DNA of 64,000 nt from Austwickia chelonae. Its GTDB lineage: Bacteria > Actinomycetota > Actinomycetes > Actinomycetales > Dermatophilaceae. Of this stretch, positions 36,040-46,198 are shown piece after piece. The translations under genes and the position numbers were made by a program. The DNA lies in the NCBI RefSeq assembly GCF_003391095.1, contig NZ_CP031447.1, forward strand, positions 1,364,001-1,428,000. Reading direction: 5' to 3'. The notes under the pieces were generated by a model, which was given only the letters and a program-made list of their open reading frames with translations, searched no databases and was not told the origin of the DNA. Positions within the stretch are counted from its first letter, which is position 1, and each line of letters starts with the position of its first letter.

Positions 36040-36332
36040 GCATGATTTTTGCGGGATCAGGCCTGTCCAACGGTTTCCGCCACAGCGACAATGCGTCCCT
36101 GAGCGGGGTATCCAGGCCCGCGAACGCCCGGTGCGTGTCAGCAGCACCCCGCCCGAATGGGTGAGCAACAGGAGCGGCGACGGCCTCGACTCGGATGGGG
36201 CAAGGGTCGGCACGCTGAACCACCTGAGAAACGCCCGTCGAACTGTGACCCTAGCCGCCTCAATAACCGGTACCCGCGCAGCTCAAGAGCATTTCTCGCG
36301 GTGTCGTCTACATCGCGGATGAAATCTCTGGA
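36040..36332 (-). mobile_element. IS1380-family remnant (right copy) ending at the PLP-enzyme stop codon
   Basis: Minus-strand reading gives IRVEAVAAPVAHPFG, AGLDTPLRDALSLWRKPLDR and PDPAKIML, matching the intact transposase N-terminus (VRVDTAAVPAV..., LPWRKPLARHDPAKVLL). The outer end, GATGAAATCTCTGGA at 36318-36332, matches the intact element end (GAAATCTCCGGG) and is followed by CTAG (36333-36336), the same 4-bp target as the intact copy. The rest of the transposase is gone. The CTAG includes the stop codon of the adjacent gene. Confidence 0.75.
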
Positions 36333-37585
<1,253 letters not shown>

Positions 37586-37586
<1 letters not shown>

Positions 37587-37690
37587 CAGATCACGCCCCG
37601 GGGGTCGGCCTCGCCCCGCAGGCCTTCGACCAGTTCGTCGACAGCGGTGTCGAGAGCATGACCGCCCCAGGAGACGGGGATGCAGGACAT
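37586..37690 (-). CDS. Possible 34-residue peptide coupled to the PLP enzyme
   Basis: ATG 37690, behind GGAAGGAACC at good spacing, opens a 34-codon frame beginning MSCIPVSWGGHALDTAVDEL whose TGA overlaps the next gene's ATG (TGATG). That arrangement is typical of translational coupling. The start loosely recalls the IVVALGGNAL opening of carbamate kinases, which often accompany ygeW, so it might be a relic of one; too short to be sure. It could also be a leader peptide. Confidence 0.4.
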
Positions 37691-37786
37691 GGCAGACGGT
37701 TCCTTCCGGTGGAGAGGCGTGTCGAAGGCAAGCAGGATGCCGGGGTCGGCCTTCCCCCGCCCGAAGCCGACCCCGACGGTGTGCTC

Positions 37787-39025
37787 TCAGAGCTGGGAGA
37801 CGACCGTCTTCTCCTCGCCGGCCTGCTCGCAGTAGATCGTCGGCAGGATGCTGTACAAGGCGGCGCAGCGCACCAGGTCGTCCTTCCACTGCAGTTCGTT
37901 GGGGGCGTGGGCCTGGGCCTCCTTGCCGGGACCGAAGCCGATCGTGGGGATCTGGTGACGCCCGGCGGTCGCGACGCCATTGGTCGAGAAGGTCCACTTG
38001 TCGACGCGGGGCTCGCCGAACAGGCCGCGGTGGGCTTCGACGGCCGACTGGATCTCCGGGGAGTCCTCGGGGATGACCCAGGTCGGGAAGTAGCACTGCT
38101 GGCCGTACTCCTTGCCGGTCCACGCGGTGCTCTTGTAGTCGTAGCAGAAGACGCGAGCTTCCCACTTCTGCACGCTGGGTAGCGCTTTGATCTCCTCGAT
38201 GGCGCCCTGCCAGGTCTCACCGTCGGTCAGGCGTCGGTCCAGGGAGATGGCGCAGGAGTCGGCCACCGCGCAGCGTGAGGGGCTGGTGAAGAAGATCTCC
38301 GAGGTGGTGACCGTGCCCTTGCCGAGGAAGTCGTCGACGTGAAGTTTGTCGTTCAGGTCGCGGACCTCTAGCAGGATCTCGGCCATCTTGTAGATGGCAT
38401 TGTCACCGCGTTCAGGAGCAGAACCGTGACAGGAGACGCCGTCGACCTCGACGCGGATCTCCATGCGGCCGCGGTGTCCGCGGTAGATGCCGTGATCGGT
38501 GGGTTCGGTGGAGACGACCAGGTCAGGGCGTTCGTTCTCTTCCTCGATGAGGTAGAGCCAGCACATGCCGTCGCAGTCCTCTTCCTGCACGGTCCCGGTG
38601 ACCATGTAGGTGTACTTGTCGGAGAGCAACCCGAGATCCTTGGCGATCTTGCCGCCGTAGACGGAGGCGACCACTCCGCCGAGCTGGTCGGTTCCGCCGC
38701 GCCCACCGACGAGTTCGTCGTCCTCGAAGCCGTCGAAGGGATCGAAGTCCCAGTTGTCGATATTGCCGACGCCGACAGTGTCGATGTGCCCGTCGAAGCA
38801 GACCACCTTCGGCCCGGAGCCCAGGTAGCCGACGGCGCTGCCCAGCCCGTCGATGCGGGTGCGGTCGTAGCCGAGCTTCTCCATCTCGGCGATGATCAGC
38901 CGTGCTTTGGCTTCTTCTTCGCAGCTGACGCCTTTGTTCTTGATCAGGGCGCGCAGGAAGGCCACCATGTCGGTGCGGTAGGACTCCGCGACCTCGTTGA
39001 CCTTGTCGTAGTCGATCTGGGCCAT
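37787..39025 (-). CDS. ygeY: YgeY-family M20 metallohydrolase
   Basis: A 412-residue binuclear zinc hydrolase of the M20 group, starting at ATG 39025 behind AGGAGAGAAAGAC. Metal-ligand motifs: [14 protein letters not shown] near residue 75, RGGTDQLGG near 110 and [11 protein letters not shown] near 148; the dimerisation domain holds [20 protein letters not shown]. YgeY is annotated as selenium-linked in many databases but is tied by cluster and recent work to anaerobic purine breakdown, where it probably hydrolyses an acyl- or carbamoyl-amino intermediate. ygeW lies 175 bases upstream and the PLP enzyme downstream, same strand, likely one operon. Confidence 0.92.
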   Translation of the reverse strand: MAQIDYDKVNEVAESYRTDMVAFLRALIKNKGVSCEEEAKARLIIAEMEKLGYDRTRIDGLGSAVGYLGSGPKVVCFDGHIDTVGVGNIDNWDFDPFDGFEDDELVGGRGGTDQLGGVVASVYGGKIAKDLGLLSDKYTYMVTGTVQEEDCDGMCWLYLIEEENERPDLVVSTEPTDHGIYRGHRGRMEIRVEVDGVSCHGSAPERGDNAIYKMAEILLEVRDLNDKLHVDDFLGKGTVTTSEIFFTSPSRCAVADSCAISLDRRLTDGETWQGAIEEIKALPSVQKWEARVFCYDYKSTAWTGKEYGQQCYFPTWVIPEDSPEIQSAVEAHRGLFGEPRVDKWTFSTNGVATAGRHQIPTIGFGPGKEAQAHAPNELQWKDDLVRCAALYSILPTIYCEQAGEEKTVVSQL

Positions 39026-39200
39026 GTCTTTCTCTCCTCGTCGGGTGGTGCGCCCGGTGTGCGCCCGGCGGTGGGCGTGGGACGTGCCGGGTCGTGGTCG
39101 TTGCGGGTGTACGTCGTCCGTCGGACGGTGCCGGGTACGGACGAGGTGGTGTCGGGGCGGGCGCCGGGCGGCGTCGGGGATCCTGCGCCCGCCCCGGGTC

Positions 39201-40394
39201 TCAGCGCTGCCAGCGCGGGGCTGCCTGGCCGGCGGCGAGGTCGTTGAGTTTGGCGATCGGGTCCTTGACCTTCTGCAGGAAGATCATTGCGGCGATGGCG
39301 TAGGGCTTGTTGCTGGCCTGCTGGTACATGGGGACGCGGTACTGGTCGAAGACCGAGGCGTCGACTTCTCCCTGGGTGCAGGACACTCCGCTGATGTCGG
39401 CCGGCAGCGGGTGCAGGTAGAGGCCCTGACCACCCTTGGTGCTCTTCATGAGCTCCTTGGTGGTGGTCCAGTCCTGGTGCTCGGCGTTCTGGGCCAGGAG
39501 GCGCTTCTCCAAGGTCTTGATGCCCTCGGTGTCACCGTCGCCGTACAGGTCGGTCCGCTCCTGCATGGCGGCAAAGGGTGCCCACGACTTCGGGCAGACG
39601 ATGTCGGCTCCCTCGAAAGCATCGGCCATGTCGTGGGTGACGCGGAAGGAGCCGCCGGTCTTGCCGGCGTACTTGGTGGCGACGTCCATCGGCTCCTGCA
39701 TGACGTCATAGCCCTCGGGGTGCGCCAGGACGATGTCCATACCGAAGCGGGACATCAGGCCGATCATGCCCTGGGGGACCGACAGCGGTTTGCCGTAGCT
39801 GGGGGAGTAGGCCCAGGTCATGGCAAGTTTTTTGCCCTTGAGGTTCTCCAGCCCACCGAAGGTGTGGACGAGGTGGAGGAGGTCGGCGGTCGACTGGGTG
39901 GGGTGGTCGATATCGCACTGGAGGGAGACCAGGGTCGGCCGTTGCTCGAGTACGCCCTGCTCATAACCCATCTGAACGTATTTAGAAAAGTCCTTCATGT
40001 AGGTGTGACCTTTGCCAATGTACATGTCATCGCGGATCCCGATGACATCGGCCATGAAGGAGATCATGTTCGCGGTCTCCATGACGGTTTCACCGTGTGC
40101 GACCTGCGACTTCCCCTCGTCGAAGACCTGCTCCTCCAAACCCAGGAAGTTGCAGGCCGAGGCATAGGAGAACCGGGTGCGGGTGGAGTTGTCCCGGAAG
40201 AGGGAGATGCCCAGGCCGGAGTCGAAGATCCGGCAGCTGGTGTTCTGCTCGCGCAGCGCGCGCAGGGCGTCGGCGACAGCGAGGACGGCACGGAGCTCGT
40301 CCTCGGTCTTGTCCCAGGTCAGAAGGAAGTCATCCTGGTGGAGGCCCGAGAAGTCGAGGCCGGAGAGCTTGTCGATCTGCTCGCGTACGTCCAT
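39201..40394 (-). CDS. ygeW: YgeW-family knotted carbamoyltransferase
   Basis: A 397-residue transcarbamylase-fold protein. The carbamoyl-phosphate loop is [15 protein letters not shown] near residue 75; [52 protein letters not shown] and [13 protein letters not shown] follow, closely matching E. coli YgeW. In this family the chain forms a trefoil knot, and the natural substrate is thought to be a purine-ring-opening product rather than ornithine. I start it at ATG 40394 ([10 protein letters not shown]), which aligns with E. coli; a longer frame to 40493 is unsupported. It is first in the ygeW-ygeY-PLP enzyme operon, with a dyad operator about 110 bases upstream. Confidence 0.93.
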   Translation of the reverse strand: MDVREQIDKLSGLDFSGLHQDDFLLTWDKTEDELRAVLAVADALRALREQNTSCRIFDSGLGISLFRDNSTRTRFSYASACNFLGLEEQVFDEGKSQVAHGETVMETANMISFMADVIGIRDDMYIGKGHTYMKDFSKYVQMGYEQGVLEQRPTLVSLQCDIDHPTQSTADLLHLVHTFGGLENLKGKKLAMTWAYSPSYGKPLSVPQGMIGLMSRFGMDIVLAHPEGYDVMQEPMDVATKYAGKTGGSFRVTHDMADAFEGADIVCPKSWAPFAAMQERTDLYGDGDTEGIKTLEKRLLAQNAEHQDWTTTKELMKSTKGGQGLYLHPLPADISGVSCTQGEVDASVFDQYRVPMYQQASNKPYAIAAMIFLQKVKDPIAKLNDLAAGQAAPRWQR

Positions 40395-40504
40395 GGGTGT
40401 CTGGTCAACTCCTTCGTGGCTGGCGCGGGGCGGGCGGCCAGCTGGTGGCGCCGGGTCCGACACTCGGGCGAGTGTGGCCACCAGGTTTCCCATACATAAT
40501 CTGA

Positions 40505-40518
40505 GAATTAGCCAACTC
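40505..40518 (-). promoter_or_regulatory. Dyad operator upstream of ygeW
   Basis: GAATTAGCCAACTC has the TTAGCCAA core of the xdhC/mocA site (ACTTTAGCCAAAGT) with five of seven pairs complementary about the same centre, and lies in the 203-base gap between divergent ygeW and the gene at 40598. Confidence 0.45.
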
Positions 40519-40597
40519 AGTAAGGTGTCGGTATGACTATGGCAAGAGTCTAGTCTTCTTCTGGTGGCCCGGCAAGGAAGTAGCTAACATCGGCTCT

Positions 40598-41341
40598 ATG
40601 GATTCCCCCCTCTCCCAGGCTCGTGAGGACGCAGCAGCGATCCTGGCCAGCGCACCATCGGTCCTGGCGAAAGCAGCCGCCTTCGTGACGGGAGAAGGCT
40701 CAGGCCGTCACATCGACTGGGCGAAGATCGCCTACCTTGCAGGTCAGAACGTCCTCTCCAGCGGAGACCGCGCCTTCCTCGGCATCTGCGCTGAAATCGC
40801 CGGGCACACCCCCGACGGCAAACATCCCGAACAGACCTTCGGGGCCCGCTGGGACTCCCTGGACGGACAACACCAGTCGGTGATCGCCAGCGTCCTCACC
40901 CAGTCCTCCCAGTCCAAACAAGCCCGGGAACGTGAAGTCCTCGAACAACTCGGAGTTCCCTCGGCCTACCCCTCCGTGCCCAGGCCGCAACTCGTCCGGG
41001 TACGGCTCGGGCCGGATCAGCCCGCCGTCACCAATGACGCGCTCGGCCGCGAACGCGTCGGCTATCGCGAGGGCTCGTCCCCCCACGAGACCTGGCTACG
41101 GGGCCGCGGCGTCTGGCGGATGCAGGCCGACCGGGTGATCGCCTCCCAATGGCTGATCGTCGCGCACGGAGGCATCGTGCAGATGGTGGGCACCATCGAC
41201 GGCCTCACCATCCACGGTGACCGCATCGCGATCATCGGCCAGCCGCTGCCAGACCACCCCTTCATCGGCAAAGCGGACCCGCTCGACAACAACAGCCAGA
41301 ACCCGGTCGCCTACGGCGACATGAGCGACGTCGACCTCTGA
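40598..41341 (+). CDS. Hypothetical protein within the purine locus
   Basis: A 247-residue soluble protein with no signal peptide or TM segment. The N-terminal half is helical and alanine-rich (SQAREDAAAILASAPSVLAK), with KIAYLAGQNVLSSGDRAFLG; the C-terminal half is strand-rich (WRMQADRVIASQWLIVAHGG, VQMVGTIDGLTIHGDRIAII) and ends acidic. No catalytic motif is evident. It is divergent from ygeW and convergent with the DHOD-like gene, sharing a bidirectional terminator. Its start region shares the 203-base intergenic space with the ygeW operator, so it may be regulated with the purine genes or simply be an insertion. I do not recognise it. Confidence 0.65.
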   Translation: MDSPLSQAREDAAAILASAPSVLAKAAAFVTGEGSGRHIDWAKIAYLAGQNVLSSGDRAFLGICAEIAGHTPDGKHPEQTFGARWDSLDGQHQSVIASVLTQSSQSKQAREREVLEQLGVPSAYPSVPRPQLVRVRLGPDQPAVTNDALGRERVGYREGSSPHETWLRGRGVWRMQADRVIASQWLIVAHGGIVQMVGTIDGLTIHGDRIAIIGQPLPDHPFIGKADPLDNNSQNPVAYGDMSDVDL

Positions 41342-41357
41342 CCCGACACCCACGCAC

Positions 41358-41409
41358 ACAAGCCGCCCCGGTCGACGGATTCCTCCGTCGACCGGGGCGA
41401 CGTGCTTGT
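41358..41409. terminator. Bidirectional terminator between convergent genes
   Basis: A perfect 16-bp stem (arm CGCCCCGGTCGACGGA, loop TTCC) is extended by an outer ACAAGC/GCTTGT pairing. It lies between the 40598 gene and the DHOD-like gene and can serve both strands. Confidence 0.85.
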
Positions 41410-41412
41410 GGC

Positions 41413-42441
41413 TCAGCGGTCGGGGGTCCAGGTGGTGATGGCCTGGACGTACTGGGCGCGCTCGAACTCCCCCGGGTTGTCGACCGAGCTGCTGCTCATG
41501 GACCCGCAGAGCTGCTCGACCGAGGCGTAGTCACGCTCCACCATCCACGCGCGCAGACCGTCGACGAGCTGGGTCAGCACGTGCGGGCCCTGCTGGAGCA
41601 GCACCGACGCGACGCAGGCCACATTGGCGCCGACCAGGAGCGTCTTGAGGACGTCGGTCGGGCTGTGCACGCCACCGGTGGCCGCCAGGCTGAGCTCCGG
41701 CATCTGGCTGCGCAGGATCGCGATCCACCGCATCCGCAGCCGCAGCTCGGCCGAGCTGGACAGCGCCACCCGCGGCACGACCTTGAACTCCTCCAGGTCG
41801 ATGTCCGGACCGAGGAACCGGTTGAACAGCACCAAGCCGTCGGCGCCGGCGTCCTTGGCCCGCTGGGCGAAGTTGGACAGCGACTGGTAGTTCTGCGACA
41901 GCTTGACCGCGAGCGGCACGTCGATCGCCGACTTCACCGACTCGATGATCGTCAGGTAGTTGTGCTCGACGGCGTTCGCGTCCAGGCGGGGGTCGGTGTT
42001 GACGCCGTAGAGGTTAAGTTCCATGGCGTCCGCGCCGGCGTCGGCGAGGATCTTGCCGTAGCGCGCCCACCCGCCGGGCTGGCTGCCGTTGACGCTGGCG
42101 ATCACCGGGATCTTCAGTGCGGCCTTCGCCTCGGCGACCAGCCGGACGTGCCGGTCGGTGCCCAGGCCCGACGCGTCGACCTCGGCCAACGGCGCCGAGT
42201 CGAACTCGGCGAAACCGTCACCCACGTCCATGAGGCGCATGGCCTCGAGTTCCTCGGCCTCGACCTCCTCCTGGAAGAGGCTGGGCAGGACGACGGCGCC
42301 CGCCCCGGCCCGCTCGAGCTCCGCCAAGGAGTCGACGTGCTGGGTCAGCGGGTTGGCCGAGACCACGACGGGACTGGTGAGCTTCAGTCCGAGATAGGTG
42401 GTGCCAAGCTGGGGGTCGGCGACGGTGGTCGGGGTGCTCAT
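41413..42441 (-). CDS. Dihydroorotate dehydrogenase-like flavoprotein paired with PFOR
   Basis: A 342-residue TIM-barrel protein of the dihydroorotate dehydrogenase-like group: YLGLKLTSPVVVSANPLTQH near the N-terminus, IPVIASVNGSQPGGWARYGK, ADAMELNLYGV and LAATGGVHSPTDVLKTLLVGA at the FMN-binding end. It does not look like the pyrimidine enzyme proper, because the canonical active-site loop is altered. Its ATG overlaps the nifJ stop (ATGA), so the two are co-translated. This pairing with pyruvate:ferredoxin oxidoreductase is common; a redox role coupled to ferredoxin is likely, but the substrate is unknown. Confidence 0.82.
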   Translation of the reverse strand: MSTPTTVADPQLGTTYLGLKLTSPVVVSANPLTQHVDSLAELERAGAGAVVLPSLFQEEVEAEELEAMRLMDVGDGFAEFDSAPLAEVDASGLGTDRHVRLVAEAKAALKIPVIASVNGSQPGGWARYGKILADAGADAMELNLYGVNTDPRLDANAVEHNYLTIIESVKSAIDVPLAVKLSQNYQSLSNFAQRAKDAGADGLVLFNRFLGPDIDLEEFKVVPRVALSSSAELRLRMRWIAILRSQMPELSLAATGGVHSPTDVLKTLLVGANVACVASVLLQQGPHVLTQLVDGLRAWMVERDYASVEQLCGSMSSSSVDNPGEFERAQYVQAITTWTPDR

Positions 42442-45400
42442 GACTCATCCTTGGCGGTGTGTGCTGCGCCCGTGGTCGCCGGGACATTCTGTGCGGAGGA
42501 TTCGGGTTCCTCTGAGTTCTCTGCGTGTTCGGAGGGCAGAGCCCGTTCGACTCCGGCGAGTTGGCTGTAGTAGCGCCACCGTTCGTCGACATCCTGCTGG
42601 GCAAGCGCGAAGAGCTCTTCGGCGCGTTCGGGATGGCTGCGGCGCAGCATCGCGAACCTGGCCTCCTGCCCCATGAAGTCGGACACCGGCGAACTGGGGG
42701 CCTTCGAGTCCAGCCGCAGGGGCTGGGCGTGGTCGTCCTCACTGGGGCGGAAGCGGTAGAGCGGCCAGTACCCGCTGGACACCGCCTCGGCCTGATGGCT
42801 CATGGAGGTCTCCATGTCGATGCCGTGGGCGATGCAGGTCGAGTAGGCGATGATCAGGCTCGGGCCGTTCCAGGCCTGGGCCTCCCGCAGCGCACGAATC
42901 GTTTGCGGCTGATTGGCACCCAAGCTCACCTGGGCGACGTAGACATCGCCGTAGGCCTGAGCGATCATGCCCAGATCCTTCTTGGCGGTGCCCTTTCCGG
43001 AGGCGGCGAACTTGGCGGCCGCGCCTCGCGGGGTCGCCTTGGAGGCCTGGCCGCCGGTGTTGGAGTACACCTGGGTGTCCAGGACGAGGACGTTGACATT
43101 GCGTCCAGAAGCCAGGACGTGGTCCAGGCCGCCGTACCCGATGTCGTAGGCCCAGCCGTCACCGCCGATGATCCACACCGACTTCTCGACGAGTTCGTCG
43201 GCCAAGGTCGACAGCGTGTGGGCGACAGGGCCGTCGATGGAGATCAAGGCTTCCTTGAGCGCCTCGACCCGCTCACGCTGCGCCTGGATGCCGGCCTCTT
43301 CGCTCTGATCGGCGCCGAGCAGACCCTCGACCAGGTCGGCGGGGAGCCGATCGCGTAGCTCTCCGACATGGCGTCGGGCTTCGGAGTGCTGATGTTCCCA
43401 GGCCAGACGCATGCCGAGACCGAATTCGGCGTTGTCCTCGAAGAGACTGTTGCTCCATGCGGGCCCGCGCCCGGCCGCATTCTTGCTGTACGGCGCAGTC
43501 GGCAGGTTCCCGCCGTAGATGGAGGAGCAACCGGTGGCATTGGCCACGACCATCCGGTCGCCGAACAGCTGGGTGAGGGTGCGGATGTATCCGGTCTCAC
43601 CGCAGCCGGAACAGGCCAGGGAGTACTCGAAGAGCGGCTGGAGCTGAGCCACTCCTTTGACCTGGTCGTGTCGTACAGCGGTGCGGTCGATCTCGGGGAT
43701 GCCGAGGAAGAAGTCGTAGTTGGCGCGTTCGGCGTCGAGATGCGCCCGCCGTTCACGCATGTTGATCGACTTGTGCTTGACCTCGGTCTTGCTGCGGGCC
43801 GGGCAGATGTCCACGCAGACCCCGCAGCCGGTGCAGTCGTCCGGGGCGACCTGGACGACCAGTTTGTGGTCCTTCAGCGTGCGATCACGGTAGTTCTTGG
43901 ACTGCAGGCTGTCGGGGGCTTCGGCGAATTCCTGTTCGGGGGCGATCTTGATGCGGATAGCGGCGTGCGGGCAGACGATCGCGCACTTCCCGCAGTCGGT
44001 GCACAGACTGGGATCCCAGATCGGGATCTCCTCGGCGATGCCCCGTTTCTCGTACTTGCTGGTGCCCGTCGGCCAGGTGCCGTCGACCGGGAGCGCACTG
44101 ACCGGGAGCAGGTCTCCCTCGCCGCGCAGCATGGTGGCGGTGACCGTCTTGACGAAATCGGGGGTCGAGTCGGGCATCGCCGGCATCCGGTGGAGGTCTC
44201 CGCAGGACGTCGCGGGCACGGGGAGTTCCTCGAGGGCATCGATGGCCATGTCGATGGCGGCCCAGTTGCGTTCGACGATCGTGCGGCCGCGTTTACCGTA
44301 GGTCTTCTCGACGGAGGTCTTGATCCGCGGCACCGCGTCCTGCTGGGCGACGACGCCCGAGAGGTAGAAGAAACAGGGCTGCATGACCGTGTTGATGCGC
44401 TTGCCGAGGCCGGCCTTCTGCGCCACCTCGAGGGCGTTGATCACGTACGGCTTGAGCTGCTTGTCGATGATGACCTGTTGCACTTCGACGGGCAGCTTCG
44501 CCCAGGTTCCTTCAGCTCCGTAGGGGGAGTTGATCAGGACCGGTGCACCGGCCTTGGCGATGTCGAGGGTGCGCATCTGACTCATCAGGTCGAACTGGTG
44601 CACGGCGACGAAGTCGGCTTCGTCCACCAGGTAGGCGGAGTCGATCGGGGCGTCACCGAAACGTAGATGGGAGACGGTGGTGGCGCCGGACTTGCGGGAG
44701 TCGTAGACGAAGTATCCCTGCGCGTAACGTCCCTCGTCTTCACCGATGATCTTGACGGAGTTCTTGGAGGCGCCCACGGTGCCGTCCGATCCGAGCCCGT
44801 AGAACACCGCGGACAGGGAATCCGTGCCGGGGCGGAAACCGGGGTCGACGTCCAGGGAGAGCAGGGTGACGTCGTCGTTGATGCCGACGGTGAACCGGGG
44901 TCGGGGCGTGTCCTGTGCCAGTTCGTCGAAGACGGCCTTGGCCATCGCCGGGGTGTATTCCTTGCTGGACAGGCCGTAGCGTCCGCCGATGATCAGCGGC
45001 ATTCCGGCGGTGAAGTGGGTGTTGTTCTCCGCTGTGGCGACAAGGACGTCCTGGAAGAGTGGTTCTCCGGTCGCTCCGGGTTCCTTGGTCCGGTCCAGGA
45101 CAGCGATACGTCGGGTGCTCGCCGGGAGCGCCTCGATGAATTCTGCGGTGGGGAAGGGGCGGTAGAGCCGGACGACGAGGACACCGACCTTTTCGCCGTT
45201 GTCGAGGAGGGCGTCGACGCACTGCTTGGTCGTGCCATGACCCGAGCCCATGATGACGACGACCTTGTCGGCGTCAGGCGCTCCGTGATAGTCGACGAGG
45301 TGGTAGCGACGCCCGGTGCGTTCGGCGAGTTCGTCGAAACATTCGGCAACGATCTGGGGTGCGGCGTCGTAGAAGGGATTGCAGGCTTCTCGGGCCTGGA

Positions 45401-46085
45401 AGAAGACGTCCGGGTTCTGGGCGGTGCCGCGGAGGACCGGGGCATCGGGGGTCAGCCCGCGGGCGCGGTGCAGGTGGACATCTTCTTCTCGGACGAGTGC
45501 GCGCAGATCCTCGTCGTCGAGCAGCTGGATCTTGTTGACCTCGTGGCTAGTACGGAAACCGTCGAAGAAGTGCACGGCCGGTACCCGGGAGCGCAGGGTG
45601 GCGGCGTGGGCGATCAGAGCCATGTCCTGGGCCTCTTGGACGGAGGCCGAGCAGAGCATGAGCCATCCGGTCATCCGGGCGCTCATGACGTCCTGATGGT
45701 CGCCGAAGATGCTCAAGGCATGGGTGGCCAGGGTGCGGGCGGCCACGTGGATGACGGCCGGGGTGAGTTCTCCGGCGATCTTGTACATATTGGGCAGCAT
45801 GAGGAGCAGGCCCTGGGACGCGGTGAAGGTCGTGGCCAGGACGCCTTTGGTGACTGCGCCGTGCAGGGCGCCGGAGGCTCCGCCTTCGGACTGCATCTCG
45901 ACGACGTCGGGGACCGCTCCCCAGATGTTGGTGCGTCCGGCTGCGCTCCAGGCGTCGGCGGATTCGCCCATGGCCGAGCTGGGGGTGATCGGGTAGACCG
46001 CGATGACTTCGCTGAGTGCGTGGGCGATGCGTGCGGCGGCGTCGTTGCCGTCCAGGGTCGCCCATCGCTGGGGTGATGTCTGCAT
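42438..46085 (-). CDS. nifJ: Pyruvate:ferredoxin (flavodoxin) oxidoreductase
   Basis: PFOR oxidises pyruvate with CoA to acetyl-CoA and CO2, reducing ferredoxin. The single-chain 1,215-residue form has all domains in order: an N-terminal pyruvate/TPP-binding part (AVYPITPSSAMGE, TFTASQGLLLMLPNMYKI); the CoA domain (PYGAEGTWAKLPVEVQQ); two ferredoxin clusters near 695 (CTDCGKCAIVCPHAA) and 748 (CTGCGVCVDICPARS); and the cysteine motif CSGCGETGY near 824. The C-terminal TPP domain has GGDGWAYDIGYGGLDH and LVLDTQVYSNTGGQ. ATG 46085 follows AGGAGGAGACGG. It implies a fermentative or microaerobic phase and could oxidise pyruvate formed from purines. Confidence 0.95.
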   Translation of the reverse strand: MQTSPQRWATLDGNDAAARIAHALSEVIAVYPITPSSAMGESADAWSAAGRTNIWGAVPDVVEMQSEGGASGALHGAVTKGVLATTFTASQGLLLMLPNMYKIAGELTPAVIHVAARTLATHALSIFGDHQDVMSARMTGWLMLCSASVQEAQDMALIAHAATLRSRVPAVHFFDGFRTSHEVNKIQLLDDEDLRALVREEDVHLHRARGLTPDAPVLRGTAQNPDVFFQAREACNPFYDAAPQIVAECFDELAERTGRRYHLVDYHGAPDADKVVVIMGSGHGTTKQCVDALLDNGEKVGVLVVRLYRPFPTAEFIEALPASTRRIAVLDRTKEPGATGEPLFQDVLVATAENNTHFTAGMPLIIGGRYGLSSKEYTPAMAKAVFDELAQDTPRPRFTVGINDDVTLLSLDVDPGFRPGTDSLSAVFYGLGSDGTVGASKNSVKIIGEDEGRYAQGYFVYDSRKSGATTVSHLRFGDAPIDSAYLVDEADFVAVHQFDLMSQMRTLDIAKAGAPVLINSPYGAEGTWAKLPVEVQQVIIDKQLKPYVINALEVAQKAGLGKRINTVMQPCFFYLSGVVAQQDAVPRIKTSVEKTYGKRGRTIVERNWAAIDMAIDALEELPVPATSCGDLHRMPAMPDSTPDFVKTVTATMLRGEGDLLPVSALPVDGTWPTGTSKYEKRGIAEEIPIWDPSLCTDCGKCAIVCPHAAIRIKIAPEQEFAEAPDSLQSKNYRDRTLKDHKLVVQVAPDDCTGCGVCVDICPARSKTEVKHKSINMRERRAHLDAERANYDFFLGIPEIDRTAVRHDQVKGVAQLQPLFEYSLACSGCGETGYIRTLTQLFGDRMVVANATGCSSIYGGNLPTAPYSKNAAGRGPAWSNSLFEDNAEFGLGMRLAWEHQHSEARRHVGELRDRLPADLVEGLLGADQSEEAGIQAQRERVEALKEALISIDGPVAHTLSTLADELVEKSVWIIGGDGWAYDIGYGGLDHVLASGRNVNVLVLDTQVYSNTGGQASKATPRGAAAKFAASGKGTAKKDLGMIAQAYGDVYVAQVSLGANQPQTIRALREAQAWNGPSLIIAYSTCIAHGIDMETSMSHQAEAVSSGYWPLYRFRPSEDDHAQPLRLDSKAPSSPVSDFMGQEARFAMLRRSHPERAEELFALAQQDVDERWRYYSQLAGVERALPSEHAENSEEPESSAQNVPATTGAAHTAKDES

Positions 46086-46161
46086 GGGACCGTCTCCTCC
46101 TGTGAGCTGACGGCAGTATCCCATCGGCATTGTCTGCCTGTCACTCGTTTGTGTATATCTA

Positions 46162-46175
46162 TCTTTCGGTAAAGT
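46162..46175 (-). promoter_or_regulatory. Weak dyad upstream of nifJ, possible purine-locus operator
   Basis: TCTTTCGGTAAAGT (reverse complement ACTTTACCGAAAGA) agrees at 11 of 14 positions with ACTTTAGCCAAAGT but differs in the central GCC; CTTT and AAAG are complementary. It lies about 77 bases before the nifJ ATG. This is the weakest of the four sites. Confidence 0.35.
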
Positions 46176-46198
46176 ATCGCCGTTTTTGGGGGAGGCTC

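Larger units (their letters stand above)
33769..36250. repeat. Duplicated block: small membrane gene plus IS1380 remnant
   Basis: The unit (small membrane protein gene followed by IS1380 leader and transposase N-terminus) occurs twice as direct repeats: 33769-34107 and 35625-36250. Most bases agree by eye over about 330 matched bases. The left copy lacks 78 bases within the membrane gene, and the right copy has an AT-rich segment of about 200 bases between the two parts. Between the copies lie IS3 and XPB helicase wreckage and another small membrane gene. Confidence 0.75.

Noticed and set aside
37587-38165. Upstream extension of the PLP enzyme to 610 residues
   Set aside because: The added part is a shifted reading of ygeY, rich in Arg/Pro/Gly; the zinc-ribbon N-terminus begins at 37586.
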